From Ga0077555 sp050250755 (lineage in GTDB: Bacteria > Pseudomonadota > Alphaproteobacteria > Rhizobiales > Hyphomicrobiaceae), in the NCBI GenBank assembly GCA_050250755.1, contig JBFWOB010000011.1:71530-135529 (forward strand): 64,000 nucleotides of DNA, read 5' to 3'. Below are positions 44,176-52,574 of this stretch, one piece after another. The position numbers were made by a program, and so were the translations under genes. Below the pieces are notes generated by a model. It searched no databases. It was not told where the DNA came from and saw only the letters and a program-made list of their open reading frames with translations. Numbering within the stretch: the first letter of the stretch is position 1; every line of letters starts with the position of its first letter.

Positions 44176-46335
44176 ATGACCGAGCAAGCCCATACGACTG
44201 AACCGCCGCCGCCCAGAAGATCCGGTCGAGCTGCCGAAATACTGATGCTCACCGCTTTTGCGATTCTATGCGCTGCGGCGGGTGGCCTCCTGCATCTTGC
44301 TGCAGAGCTACCGGCGTCAACGGCAACGCTGGCGGCACTCGCCAGCATGTCGATGGTGTTGGCCATCAATGCCATGGTCCGTCGTAAGTCTGCCGTCAAT
44401 ATCTTGAATGCGCAGATTTCTGAGTTGCGGATGGAGATCAGTGGCCTGCGCAGCGCTCGGGCCGCTGCTCCGCTGGCGCGGCCGCATATGCCGATGGGGC
44501 CGCCACCGCCGAATGCTGGGAGAGGCCTCAACGGTGAACCGCCTCACATGCAACGATCGGCACGATCGCCGCGCGGTGCTTATCCGGCGAACCCGCATCC
44601 GCAGGCGAGAACTGCGGGACCGCCACCAATAGGCTCCTCACGGCCGCCGGACATGCTCCCGCCCAGAATGGCGCCGCAACACCCTTCGATGCAGGGGACG
44701 CAGGCGACGCAAGTTCCGCCCACGCCAACGGCTGCGCTTCGACAGGCGGGCCCGGTCTCGCCCGGATCGCCCGTCGCATCTGCCGATTCGGCAGTGGGAT
44801 CGTCGCAAGGGTCTGCTGCGTCGGCGGCGCCGTCCGCGCCCATGGACTGGACGGTACGCCCTGGCATGAATCGCGAGCCGAGGATGCGCTTTCCAACCGA
44901 TGCACGCCCTCCACTGCCAAGCGCGCCGGGCGCGAGCGGTCCTTTGCCGCTGATGCCGGCTCATGGCAGCGATGGCGGCACGGACGCGCCTTCGGCACAT
45001 TCGGTGCCATCTACGGAGCATCGCGCGGCAGAATCGGCGGCGACAGCTTCCAAAGGCGAGCGGGCCGATCGGAATAACCCAGCAGCGGCGACCGAGTCGC
45101 CGAAGCAGGGTGCCCAAGCCAGCGGGAAGGCATCGCCTTCGCAGAAACGTACGACGAGCGCTGCGCCATCTTCACGCGCAACCGAGCCGGAGGCTTTGAC
45201 AATGAACGGGCCGCCGCCGACATCGGGTCTCGGGGCTGCCGCTTCTCCGGTTGATGATCTGGCGATGCCCGAGTCCGATGGAGCCCCACGCGCGATGTCG
45301 CGACCCGGCTCAACGGCTTGGCCGCGCGTCGTGCCGAAGTCTCCTACGTCTCCGCTGGACCTTGACACCATGCAGAACCTGATCGAGCAGCTTGCCGGTC
45401 AGCTCGATCAAGAGCCCGTTGCCCCAGATGCAGCGGCGCATCCGGCCCAGACTAGCCAGGTGACCCAAGCTGCACGGCCGGCCACATCGGAGCGTATGCC
45501 GACGCCGTCCGCGCTTACGGCAGCCGGGTCGTCACGCGTGCCTTCCGATGACACTGCCTCCGAACGTGATCGGACCCCGTTCGGGCATCTCGCTCTGATC
45601 GCGGAGGCGGTGGAGGCGAGCCGCATGGATGTGCTGCTCGATCCAATCCTCGGCCTTTCCGATCGGCGTGCCCGCCATTTCGAGCTGTCGGTAAGGCTGC
45701 TTACCGAGACGGGCGATAGTCTGGAGGAAGCGCAATACGCGCCGGTTGCCGGGGGGGCTGGATTGCTCGGCCGCATCGACGCGGAAAAGCTCAATCGGGC
45801 TGCGGATGTGCTGCAGCGCCTCAGAGCTCGCGGGTCGGCCGCGTCTTTATTTTCGACGGTCGCCGGGGAGTCGCTATCGGATGAAAACTTCGCGACCGCG
45901 TTCGCCGATGTGCTGGCTGCGGAGGAAGGCAACGCATCGCGGCTCGTGCTGACGTTCCAGCAGGCGGAGGCTCGCAACTTCACCGATGCCCACTGGCGTG
46001 CCATTGCCGATATGTCGCGGATAGGGCTGAAGTTTGCACTGACTGGCGTCACGGACCTCGACATGGATTTCGAGGTTCTGAAGCGTCACGGCTTCGACTT
46101 CATCAAGCTCGATGCGCGGGTGTTCCTCGATGGCCTGCCAACGCCGACCGGGGTGGTCCCGGCGTCCGACATTTGCCGGCACTTCGCGGGGATTGGACTA
46201 GGCCTGATCGTCGGCGGCATCATCGAGGAAAAGGATCTCGCGCGGATCCTGGGCTTCGGAGTGCTGCTGGGCCAGGGCGCCTTGTTCGGAGGCCCGCGCT
46301 CGGTCGAGCTCGAACGCGAGCGTCGGGCGGCCTGA
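44176..46335 (+). CDS. Membrane-anchored degenerate EAL-domain protein
   Basis: A 719-residue protein: two hydrophobic helices near 21-62, a short coiled segment to about 95, a very long Pro/Ala/Ser-rich, low-complexity linker (about 100-430) and a C-terminal EAL-like domain (about 470-715). The signature residues are altered: ELSVRL in place of EAL, the DDFGTG loop reads TGVTDLDMDF, and only FIKLDA and the final GQGALFGGP resemble the canonical motifs. Cyclic-di-GMP hydrolysis is therefore unlikely; binding or scaffolding is the inference. The ATG chosen lies 20 codons inside the longest frame. Confidence 0.85.
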   Translation: MTEQAHTTEPPPPRRSGRAAEILMLTAFAILCAAAGGLLHLAAELPASTATLAALASMSMVLAINAMVRRKSAVNILNAQISELRMEISGLRSARAAAPLARPHMPMGPPPPNAGRGLNGEPPHMQRSARSPRGAYPANPHPQARTAGPPPIGSSRPPDMLPPRMAPQHPSMQGTQATQVPPTPTAALRQAGPVSPGSPVASADSAVGSSQGSAASAAPSAPMDWTVRPGMNREPRMRFPTDARPPLPSAPGASGPLPLMPAHGSDGGTDAPSAHSVPSTEHRAAESAATASKGERADRNNPAAATESPKQGAQASGKASPSQKRTTSAAPSSRATEPEALTMNGPPPTSGLGAAASPVDDLAMPESDGAPRAMSRPGSTAWPRVVPKSPTSPLDLDTMQNLIEQLAGQLDQEPVAPDAAAHPAQTSQVTQAARPATSERMPTPSALTAAGSSRVPSDDTASERDRTPFGHLALIAEAVEASRMDVLLDPILGLSDRRARHFELSVRLLTETGDSLEEAQYAPVAGGAGLLGRIDAEKLNRAADVLQRLRARGSAASLFSTVAGESLSDENFATAFADVLAAEEGNASRLVLTFQQAEARNFTDAHWRAIADMSRIGLKFALTGVTDLDMDFEVLKRHGFDFIKLDARVFLDGLPTPTGVVPASDICRHFAGIGLGLIVGGIIEEKDLARILGFGVLLGQGALFGGPRSVELERERRAA

Positions 46336-46459
46336 GTCGGCGGGCTATGCCCTGCGCAAACGTGGACGCCGCCGGTTTCCGGCGGCGTTGCGCTTCTTGG
46401 GCCAACGTGCGAAGGCGTGGCGCAGTCCCAAGCCCGTCGACTCATCACCGGAATGCTCG

Positions 46460-47326
46460 ATGTCCCAGACGACACCTGGAATTGCCGTGCTCTCGCACAT
46501 CGCGCCGCTGGCGCAAACGGCAGACGCCTGGATCTCCGACATCTGGGGTGTGCTGCACAACGGCCTGTCGGCTTTCCCGGAGGCGGGGCCAGCGTGCGTG
46601 CGTTTCCGCGAGGCAGGCGGCACCATCGTGCTCGTCACCAACGCGCCTCGGCCCGAGGCCAAGGTCGCACTTATGCTCGACCGGCTCGGCCTGCCGCGTA
46701 CCGCCTATGATGCGATCATCACCTCAGGAGACGTGTCTCGCTCCATCGTGGCCGAATTTCCTGGCGGCAAACTCTTTCATTTGGGGCCCAAGCGTGATGC
46801 GGGCATCGTCGAAGGTCTGGATACGGTCCTGACTGGGCCTGACGAGGCAGAGGTGGTCCTGTGCACGGGCCTCTTCAACGATGAAAGCGAAACGCCGGAC
46901 GACTATCGCGAGATGCTCGTTAGCTTGAGTGCGCGCGACGTCCCGCTGATTTGCGCCAATCCCGATCTGATGGTCGAGCGCGGACCCAAGCTCATTCCGT
47001 GTGCCGGCTCATTGGCTCAGATTTACGAGACCCTTGGCGGGCGTGTGCTCTATGCCGGGAAACCTTATCCGGCGATCTACGAGCGCGCCTATGCCGCGAT
47101 TGCTGCGGCGCGTGGAACCCTGCCTCCGAAGGAGCGTATCCTGGCCATCGGTGACGGATTGCGAACCGATATCGAAGGCGCCGGCCGCGAGGGGCTTCGA
47201 TGCGTTTTCATCGCCAGCGCCCTGCATGTCGATGACCAACGCGCATTCGATTCGGGCCACGTGACAGAGCTGTTCGCCGGCCATGCCTACCCGCCAATGG
47301 CGGCCATGCGCGCATTGACGTGGTAG
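46460..47326 (+). CDS. HAD-superfamily hydrolase, TIGR01459 (NagD-like) type
   Basis: A 288-residue HAD IIA phosphatase. The nucleophile motif is SDIWGVLHNG (Asp27) with Trp where the second Asp is usual, as is normal for the TIGR01459 family; VTNAPRP is motif II, AGKP carries the Lys of motif III and GDGLRTDIEGA the metal-binding motif IV. The substrate is unknown. It follows the EAL protein by about 125 bases; cotranscription is possible. Confidence 0.9.
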   Translation: MSQTTPGIAVLSHIAPLAQTADAWISDIWGVLHNGLSAFPEAGPACVRFREAGGTIVLVTNAPRPEAKVALMLDRLGLPRTAYDAIITSGDVSRSIVAEFPGGKLFHLGPKRDAGIVEGLDTVLTGPDEAEVVLCTGLFNDESETPDDYREMLVSLSARDVPLICANPDLMVERGPKLIPCAGSLAQIYETLGGRVLYAGKPYPAIYERAYAAIAAARGTLPPKERILAIGDGLRTDIEGAGREGLRCVFIASALHVDDQRAFDSGHVTELFAGHAYPPMAAMRALTW

Positions 47327-47421
47327 CCGCGCGTTGACGTGAGTCTTGAAGGCCACTCGAGTTCACAGACGGCACGGACGTCATGCGCGCGCCAACGAGA
47401 GATGGCGCGCGCGGGAGTGAG

Positions 47422-47991
47422 CTATTGCGTTTTCTTGGTTTCCGCGAGGGCCTTCTCGGCAGCTTCGCGGAGTTGCTGCTCTGTGGTCGCTTTCTCGACG
47501 GCGGCTCTGGCGGTTGCTTCGGCGGAGGCCTTGGCTGCCTGCAAGGTGGTCACCTGATTCTGGGTCGCCTTCAGGTCGGCCTCGATGGCTATCTTGGCGG
47601 CTTGCGCCTTGGCCGTTTCGTCTCGGGCGGCGGCCAGCTCGCTCTTCAGGGCCGCCAGATTCGCTTCGATGGTCTGGACGGTGGCCTTGGCTTTGCTGGC
47701 TTCCTCGCGGGCGGCGCCTGCCGCATCCTCGGCGGTCTTCCGACCGGCCGCGAGCGAAGCCACGTCGTCGCGGAGCTTCTTCAGCGATTCGTCGGACGCT
47801 TGGCTCTGGCCCTGGATCTTGGTGATCTGGTCGCGAGCCGTTTTCAACTCGGCCCTAGTGGTCTCGAGCTTGGCCGCCGTCTCGCGGGATCTCGCGGTCT
47901 CGTCGGAGAGGTTGGAGGATTGAAGATAGCCGTAGAAGGCGAGGAGGACGGCGGCTGCGGCCAGCACGACCGTCGTTATCGAGCTTTTCAT
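47422..47991 (-). CDS. Membrane-anchored coiled-coil protein
   Basis: A 189-residue protein with an N-terminal hydrophobic helix (residues 5-20) acting as signal or anchor, followed by about 165 residues of uninterrupted Ala/Lys/Glu/Thr heptads (for example ETTRAELKTARDQITKIQGQ), a long coiled coil. It resembles periplasmic structural coiled coils but matches no named family I know. No clear operon partner. Confidence 0.75.
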   Translation of the reverse strand: MKSSITTVVLAAAAVLLAFYGYLQSSNLSDETARSRETAAKLETTRAELKTARDQITKIQGQSQASDESLKKLRDDVASLAAGRKTAEDAAGAAREEASKAKATVQTIEANLAALKSELAAARDETAKAQAAKIAIEADLKATQNQVTTLQAAKASAEATARAAVEKATTEQQLREAAEKALAETKKTQ

Positions 47992-48205
47992 CAGGGGGCT
48001 CGCTGAATTGATGGGATTCTCACGTCTGAGCGCCGAATCGTTATCGCAGACGCTGCGTTGATCGCTCCGACGTCGCCGGTCTTGTACTCCTCGTATTGTG
48101 CCGTGCTAGCAAAAAATGTGGACCGAGTGACGCCATCCGCGACCAGGGTTAGGGAGGGGACAAGTGGCAGGTGAAAGAGGGGATCGGCAGGCGCCGGGGA
48201 GGCAC

Positions 48206-48898
48206 TCACGAGCGGGTCGTTGCGATCCGATGACCGAAGCGGCGTTGGTCGCCGAGGGGCAGCCGCGGTAGTTTTGCTGGCAGGCGTGCCCACGTTGTGC
48301 ACATGCCACGCACGCTCGGCCGGTGCATGACCCCGTTCGCGCCATTTGCTGCGTATCCTGCCGAGATGGCGAGCAGGCGTTCGATCTCGCGTTCCCGGAT
48401 GCCCAGTTCGCGCAGGTGGTGGACCGTGTTGATCAGGTAGTCGAGGTTGGCACCCGCGTGGCCGCGCGCACCTCTAATGACGGCGGCTTGGGTCACAAGC
48501 GGGAGCTGGCCCGTGTAGGCTGGATGGCAGCGCTCGATGGTGTAGGCGAGCACTTGCGCCGTCTCGACCGAGGCGCCGGAGGCGAGTTTCGCCGTGACCA
48601 GTGTTTCGCGATAGACGCCGTAGACAAGCTCGCGCTCACGCAGGTAGGCGAGCACGCTCGCGGCATTCCGGGTTGCGATCCGATAGGCGATGCCGACGCA
48701 GGTGCGCCCGCGATCCAAACCCAGGACGAGACCGGGCCGCTCGCGGTTGCCGCGATGCACGGTAGATGCAATGCAGAAGGCGCGATGGTAGCCGGCAACG
48801 GTCGCGGCGACGCGCTCCTCGTACGGAAAGTCGGGCCGCCACATGAGCGACCCGTACCCGAAAACCCACAGATCATGTTCCAGTGACGCGGCGGGCAT
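48206..48898 (-). CDS. Gamma-glutamylcyclotransferase, ChaC-like
   Basis: A 230-residue enzyme of the ChaC group, which releases 5-oxoproline from gamma-glutamyl compounds such as glutathione. FGYGSLMWRP (13-22) forms the oxyanion/substrate loop, and the R-G-N-x-x-x-P-G-L and later Glu-containing segments follow in order. It is the last gene of a probable operon after hisC and the prephenate/arogenate dehydrogenase, starting 10 bases beyond it; the metabolic link is not obvious. Confidence 0.88.
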   Translation of the reverse strand: MPAASLEHDLWVFGYGSLMWRPDFPYEERVAATVAGYHRAFCIASTVHRGNRERPGLVLGLDRGRTCVGIAYRIATRNAASVLAYLRERELVYGVYRETLVTAKLASGASVETAQVLAYTIERCHPAYTGQLPLVTQAAVIRGARGHAGANLDYLINTVHHLRELGIREREIERLLAISAGYAANGANGVMHRPSVRGMCTTWARLPAKLPRLPLGDQRRFGHRIATTRS

Positions 48899-48908
48899 TG
48901 TTCAGGGC

Positions 48909-49850
48909 TCAGGACTTTCCGCTGTCCGCGCCAGAGCCTTGCAGACGGCCGAAATCCGGTGCCGCCGTATCCTGGCCGGCCTGGATGATGCCGCGACGGG
49001 TCTGCCGTGCCTCGGTAATGAGCTTGAACAGGGTCTCGCCATCGCCGAAGCGAATCGAACGCTGCAGATGGATCAGGTCCTCCGTGAAGCGACCGAGCAT
49101 TTCGAGCACTGCCTCGCGATTGTTGAGGAAGACGTCGCGCCACATGGTCGGATCGGAGGCCGCGATGCGCGTGAAATCGCGGAAGCCGCCAGCCGAGAAC
49201 TTGATCACCTCGGTATCGGTCACGCGCTCGAGATGACGCGCGGTATTGACGATGTTGAAGGCGATCAAATGAGGCACGTGGCTGGTGATGGCGAGAACCA
49301 TATCGTGGTGGTCGGCGTCCATGAGCTCGACATTGGAGCCGAGGCCACGCCAGAAGTCGCGCAAGCGGTTCACCGCTGTGGCATCCGCGCCTTCGGGCGG
49401 CGTAAGAATGCACCAGCGGTTGTCGAACAGCTCGGCGAAGCCGGACTCGGGCCCGGAATGCTCCGTTCCGGCAATGGGATGGCCGGGGACGAAGTGAACG
49501 CCTTTCGGGACGAAGGGCCCAACGTCGCGGACGATGGTGCCCTTGACCGAGCCGACATCCGTGATGGTCGCGCCGGGCTTCAGGTGCGGGCCGATTTGCT
49601 TGGCGATGGCACCGCAGGCGCCGACGGGCACGCAAAGGATGACGAGATCGGCGTCCTTCACGGCTGCGGCGGCGGTGTCGTAGGCCTGCTCGATCAGTCC
49701 GAGTCGGAGCGCCGTAGCACGGGTCGCTTGCGATTTCGCGTGGCCGACGATACGGCGGCACAGACCACGGCGGCGCGCGGCGTGGCTGATGGACGAGCCG
49801 ATGAGACCGATGCCGATCAGCGCGATGGTGTCGTAGAGGGGCGTTTTCAT
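48909..49850 (-). CDS. Prephenate/arogenate dehydrogenase
   Basis: NAD(P)-dependent dehydrogenase of tyrosine synthesis. The 313-residue protein has the Rossmann motif GIGLIGS (13-19), LVILCVPVGACG, the conserved GHPIAGTEHSG with catalytic His, and SHVPHLIAFN with the second His, all typical of TyrA/TyrC without chorismate mutase or ACT domain. The lack of an ACT domain favours the arogenate or cyclohexadienyl type. It starts five bases after the hisC stop, so translation is probably coupled. The longer frame upstream runs through hisC and is not coding. Confidence 0.92.
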   Translation of the reverse strand: MKTPLYDTIALIGIGLIGSSISHAARRRGLCRRIVGHAKSQATRATALRLGLIEQAYDTAAAAVKDADLVILCVPVGACGAIAKQIGPHLKPGATITDVGSVKGTIVRDVGPFVPKGVHFVPGHPIAGTEHSGPESGFAELFDNRWCILTPPEGADATAVNRLRDFWRGLGSNVELMDADHHDMVLAITSHVPHLIAFNIVNTARHLERVTDTEVIKFSAGGFRDFTRIAASDPTMWRDVFLNNREAVLEMLGRFTEDLIHLQRSIRFGDGETLFKLITEARQTRRGIIQAGQDTAAPDFGRLQGSGADSGKS

Positions 49851-49855
49851 GGGAC

Positions 49856-50962
49856 TCAAGCTTTGCCGACGAATGCGGCGAGGGCAGCGACGACAGCTCG
49901 GTTGTCGCTCTCGGTGCCGATGGTCATGCGAAGGGCGTTCGGCAGGCCGTAGCCCGCAACGCGACGCATGATGATGCCTTTCGACTTCAGGTGGGCATCG
50001 GCGGCAATGGCGTCGCGGCCCTTCTCCGTCGGGAAATGGATCAGGATGAAGTTGCCGACCGACGGCGTCACCTCGAGGCCGAGCTTCTCGATCTCGGTGG
50101 TGGTCCAGGGCAGCCACTTGTCGTTGTGCAGAAGCGACGTCTCGACATGCGCCTTGTCTTCGATAGCCGCAATGCCGGCTGCGATCGTGGGGGCCGTCAC
50201 GTTGAACGGTCCGCGGATACGATTGAGCACGTCGGCAATCTCGGGCGGGCAGTAAGCCCAGCCGAGGCGCAAGGCCGCGAGGCCATAGATCTTCGAGAAC
50301 GTGCGCGTCATCACGACATTCTTCGAGGTGGCAACCAGTTCGATCCCGGCCTCGTAATCGTTGCGGCGGACGTACTCGGCGTAAGCGGAGTCGAGGACTA
50401 GCAGCGTGTCCGGGCGCATGCCGGCATGCAGCCGGCGCACTTCGCTGAAGGGAACGTAAGTGCCAGTCGGATTGTTGGGATTGTCGAGGAAGACAATCTT
50501 CGTTTTTGGCGTGAGCGCTGCGAGCGTCGCGTCGATATCGCAAGCGTAGTTGCGCGTTTTGACGACGACCGGCGTCGCGCCGTTGCCCAATGTGACGATG
50601 CGATAGACGAGAAAGCCATGCTCGCTAAACACCGCCTCATCGCCGTGACCGAGGTAGGCGTGGGCCAGCAAATTCAGGAGTTCGTCCGAGCCGCTGCCAC
50701 AAACGATCCGATCGGGATTGAGGCCAAAAACGCCGCCGATGGCCTTGCGGAGCGCTGAGGCGGAACCGTCCGGGTAGCGTTCCAGCTCACCGCTCAGCGC
50801 CTGATAGGCTGCGATCGCCTTGGGAGAAGGACCGAGCGGCGTTTCGTTGGATGAAAGCTTGATCGGCTTGATGCCTGCGCCAACTGTGCTCTCGCCGGGC
50901 ACGTAGGGCGCGATGTCGAGAATGCCGGGCTTCGGTTGAGGCGCGGTGATAGGAGCAGACAT
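49856..50962 (-). CDS. hisC: Histidinol-phosphate aminotransferase
   Basis: PLP enzyme of fold type I that makes histidinol phosphate; in this operon it may also act on prephenate or aromatic oxo acids. The 368-residue protein has KLSSNETPLGPSP at 35-47, the phosphate-binding GSGSDELL, FLDNPNNPTGT, Lys224 (TFSKIYGLAALRLGW) for the Schiff base and a C-terminal GLPNALRMTIG block. The start was chosen because GGAAG lies six bases upstream. The pairing with a prephenate/arogenate dehydrogenase is widespread in alphaproteobacteria. Confidence 0.92.
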   Translation of the reverse strand: MSAPITAPQPKPGILDIAPYVPGESTVGAGIKPIKLSSNETPLGPSPKAIAAYQALSGELERYPDGSASALRKAIGGVFGLNPDRIVCGSGSDELLNLLAHAYLGHGDEAVFSEHGFLVYRIVTLGNGATPVVVKTRNYACDIDATLAALTPKTKIVFLDNPNNPTGTYVPFSEVRRLHAGMRPDTLLVLDSAYAEYVRRNDYEAGIELVATSKNVVMTRTFSKIYGLAALRLGWAYCPPEIADVLNRIRGPFNVTAPTIAAGIAAIEDKAHVETSLLHNDKWLPWTTTEIEKLGLEVTPSVGNFILIHFPTEKGRDAIAADAHLKSKGIIMRRVAGYGLPNALRMTIGTESDNRAVVAALAAFVGKA

Positions 50963-51240
50963 CGGCATCTTCCGTTGGATTGATGAGTCGCGGCGTGGAG
51001 GAACAGCGCCCGCGCGAGCGGATTGATAGGCGCCTCGCCCAGCAAATGCAATTGGACCGGACGCGTCGCGCCGCGGTAACCATGAGGCGATTGGGCTCGT
51101 TTGCGTCGATAACCGTTCGGGCGCGATACTGGGCTCCTTCTCTCTCATCCCTACAGGCGATGGAGGTAAAGGACGTGGGATGGTCTTGGCCGATCGGACC
51201 CACGCCGGTCCGCTGCGGCGGGGTTACGTCTGGATAAGAT

Positions 51241-52263
51241 ATGTCATTGAGCAAGCTCGATATCACCGTGGTGGGCGCCGGTATCTTCGGTTTGTGGCAA
51301 GCCTTCGAATTCGCGCGGAGAGGCCACTCGGTCACGCTGCGCGAGGCGATGCCGGAAGCCGAAAGCGGCGGCTCGAGCCGCTTCGCAGGAGCCATGCTGG
51401 CACCGTATTGCGAGGGCGAGTCCGCTCCCGAGGTGGTGAAGCAACTCGGGCTGGAGGGGCTCGAACGCTGGAAGGCCGCGTTCGGGCACGTCACGCAGAA
51501 GGGAAGTCTTGTCGTCGCCCCGGCCCGGGACATGACCGAGCTGAGGCGTTTCGCTCGCATGACGGAGGGGCATCGGAGCGTCGATCAGCAGACCATTGGC
51601 GAACTCGAACCCGATTTAGCGGGTCGATTCGGTGCCGGGCTCTTCTTTCCGACGGAAGGCCATGTCTCGACACGGAACGCGCTGGCGGCGTTGCGGGCGG
51701 AACTCAGGCGGCTCGGCGCGACGCTGGTTTTCGGTGATCCGGTGCCGGATCCGGTCTGGAGAGCGGCGCCCGCGGGCGGGTTGGTGATCGATTGCCGCGG
51801 AATTGCTGCACGTGGCGATCTCGAAACCTTGCGCGGGGTGCGCGGTGAAATGGCGGTCGTGCGCACTACGGACGTGAGCCTCGAGCGTCCCGTACGGCTC
51901 CTACATCCCCGCTTTCCGCTCTATATCGTTCCGTGGGGCAATGATCGCTACATGATCGGGGCGACGGTCATCGAGCGTGAGGATTTTGGAGCGGTTACGG
52001 TGCGCTCGGCACTCGATCTGCTTGGCGCGGCCTACACCGTGCATCCTGGCTTCGGGGAGGCGGAAATTCTGGAGCTTTCGGCGGGAGTGCGTCCGGCGTT
52101 TCCCGATAATGTGCCGAAGATCGTGGTCAAGGGTCGCCGGTTGATGGTCAACGGTGCCTTCCGCCACGGTTATCTGATGTCGCCGACGCTGGCGCGCATC
52201 GCAGCCGATTTCGTCGAGAACGGGACGCAGCATCCAAGCGTGCTGGTTGAAGGCGAGCCGTAG
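51241..52263 (+). CDS. thiO: Glycine oxidase-like FAD-dependent amine oxidase
   Basis: A 340-residue DAO-family flavoprotein: GAGIFG (12-17) is the FAD-binding Rossmann motif, SSRFAGAMLAPYCEGE the family's following loop, and the C-terminal GVRPAFPDN and NGAFRHGYLMSPTLA close the FAD site. Best fit is ThiO, which oxidises glycine to the imine for thiazole synthesis. In most Hyphomicrobiales thiO is followed by thiS-thiG-thiE; none follows here. No TPP riboswitch was seen upstream. Confidence 0.8.
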   Translation: MSLSKLDITVVGAGIFGLWQAFEFARRGHSVTLREAMPEAESGGSSRFAGAMLAPYCEGESAPEVVKQLGLEGLERWKAAFGHVTQKGSLVVAPARDMTELRRFARMTEGHRSVDQQTIGELEPDLAGRFGAGLFFPTEGHVSTRNALAALRAELRRLGATLVFGDPVPDPVWRAAPAGGLVIDCRGIAARGDLETLRGVRGEMAVVRTTDVSLERPVRLLHPRFPLYIVPWGNDRYMIGATVIEREDFGAVTVRSALDLLGAAYTVHPGFGEAEILELSAGVRPAFPDNVPKIVVKGRRLMVNGAFRHGYLMSPTLARIAADFVENGTQHPSVLVEGEP

Positions 52264-52574
52264 GGCACCGCCACTGTGTCGGGCGGGGTTGCTCCGGATG
52301 AAGCGAACAGATGACCGGCAGGTTCTCGATCGCCAACTCGGGTTAATGTCACGCATGCGGACATTGGGCGGCAAATGCGGGAATGCCCCCTTTTTAGTCG
52401 CCAAACTGTTGCCAAACTGTGTGTTCGCCCACACACAGCCACCGAATTTCATGTTCCTGGCCATCGAGGCTGTAGCTCCCCGGCCGAATCGGTGTAGCCC
52501 AATTGATATGCGCCGGATTGTAAATTGGGGACCCGGCGAGACCTGTGCACGTGCGTTCGACTGATGGCGGGGGC
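52264..52574. promoter_or_regulatory. tolC upstream region with direct and inverted repeats
   Basis: GCCAAACTGT occurs at 52400-52409 and again at 52411-52420, an 11-base period. Directly after it, CTGTGTG-TTCGCCCA-CACACAG forms a 7-bp inverted repeat (52418-52439). The repeats lie about 140 bases before the tolC start and look like a regulator site or leader structure. No gene is seen in the gap. Confidence 0.45.

Noticed and set aside
50545..51148. Upstream extension of hisC and of the dehydrogenase frame
   Set aside because: The extra residues are basic, low-complexity or read through hisC; ribosome-binding sites support the shorter starts.
50963..51240. TPP riboswitch ahead of thiO
   Set aside because: No THI-box sequence could be found in this gap.
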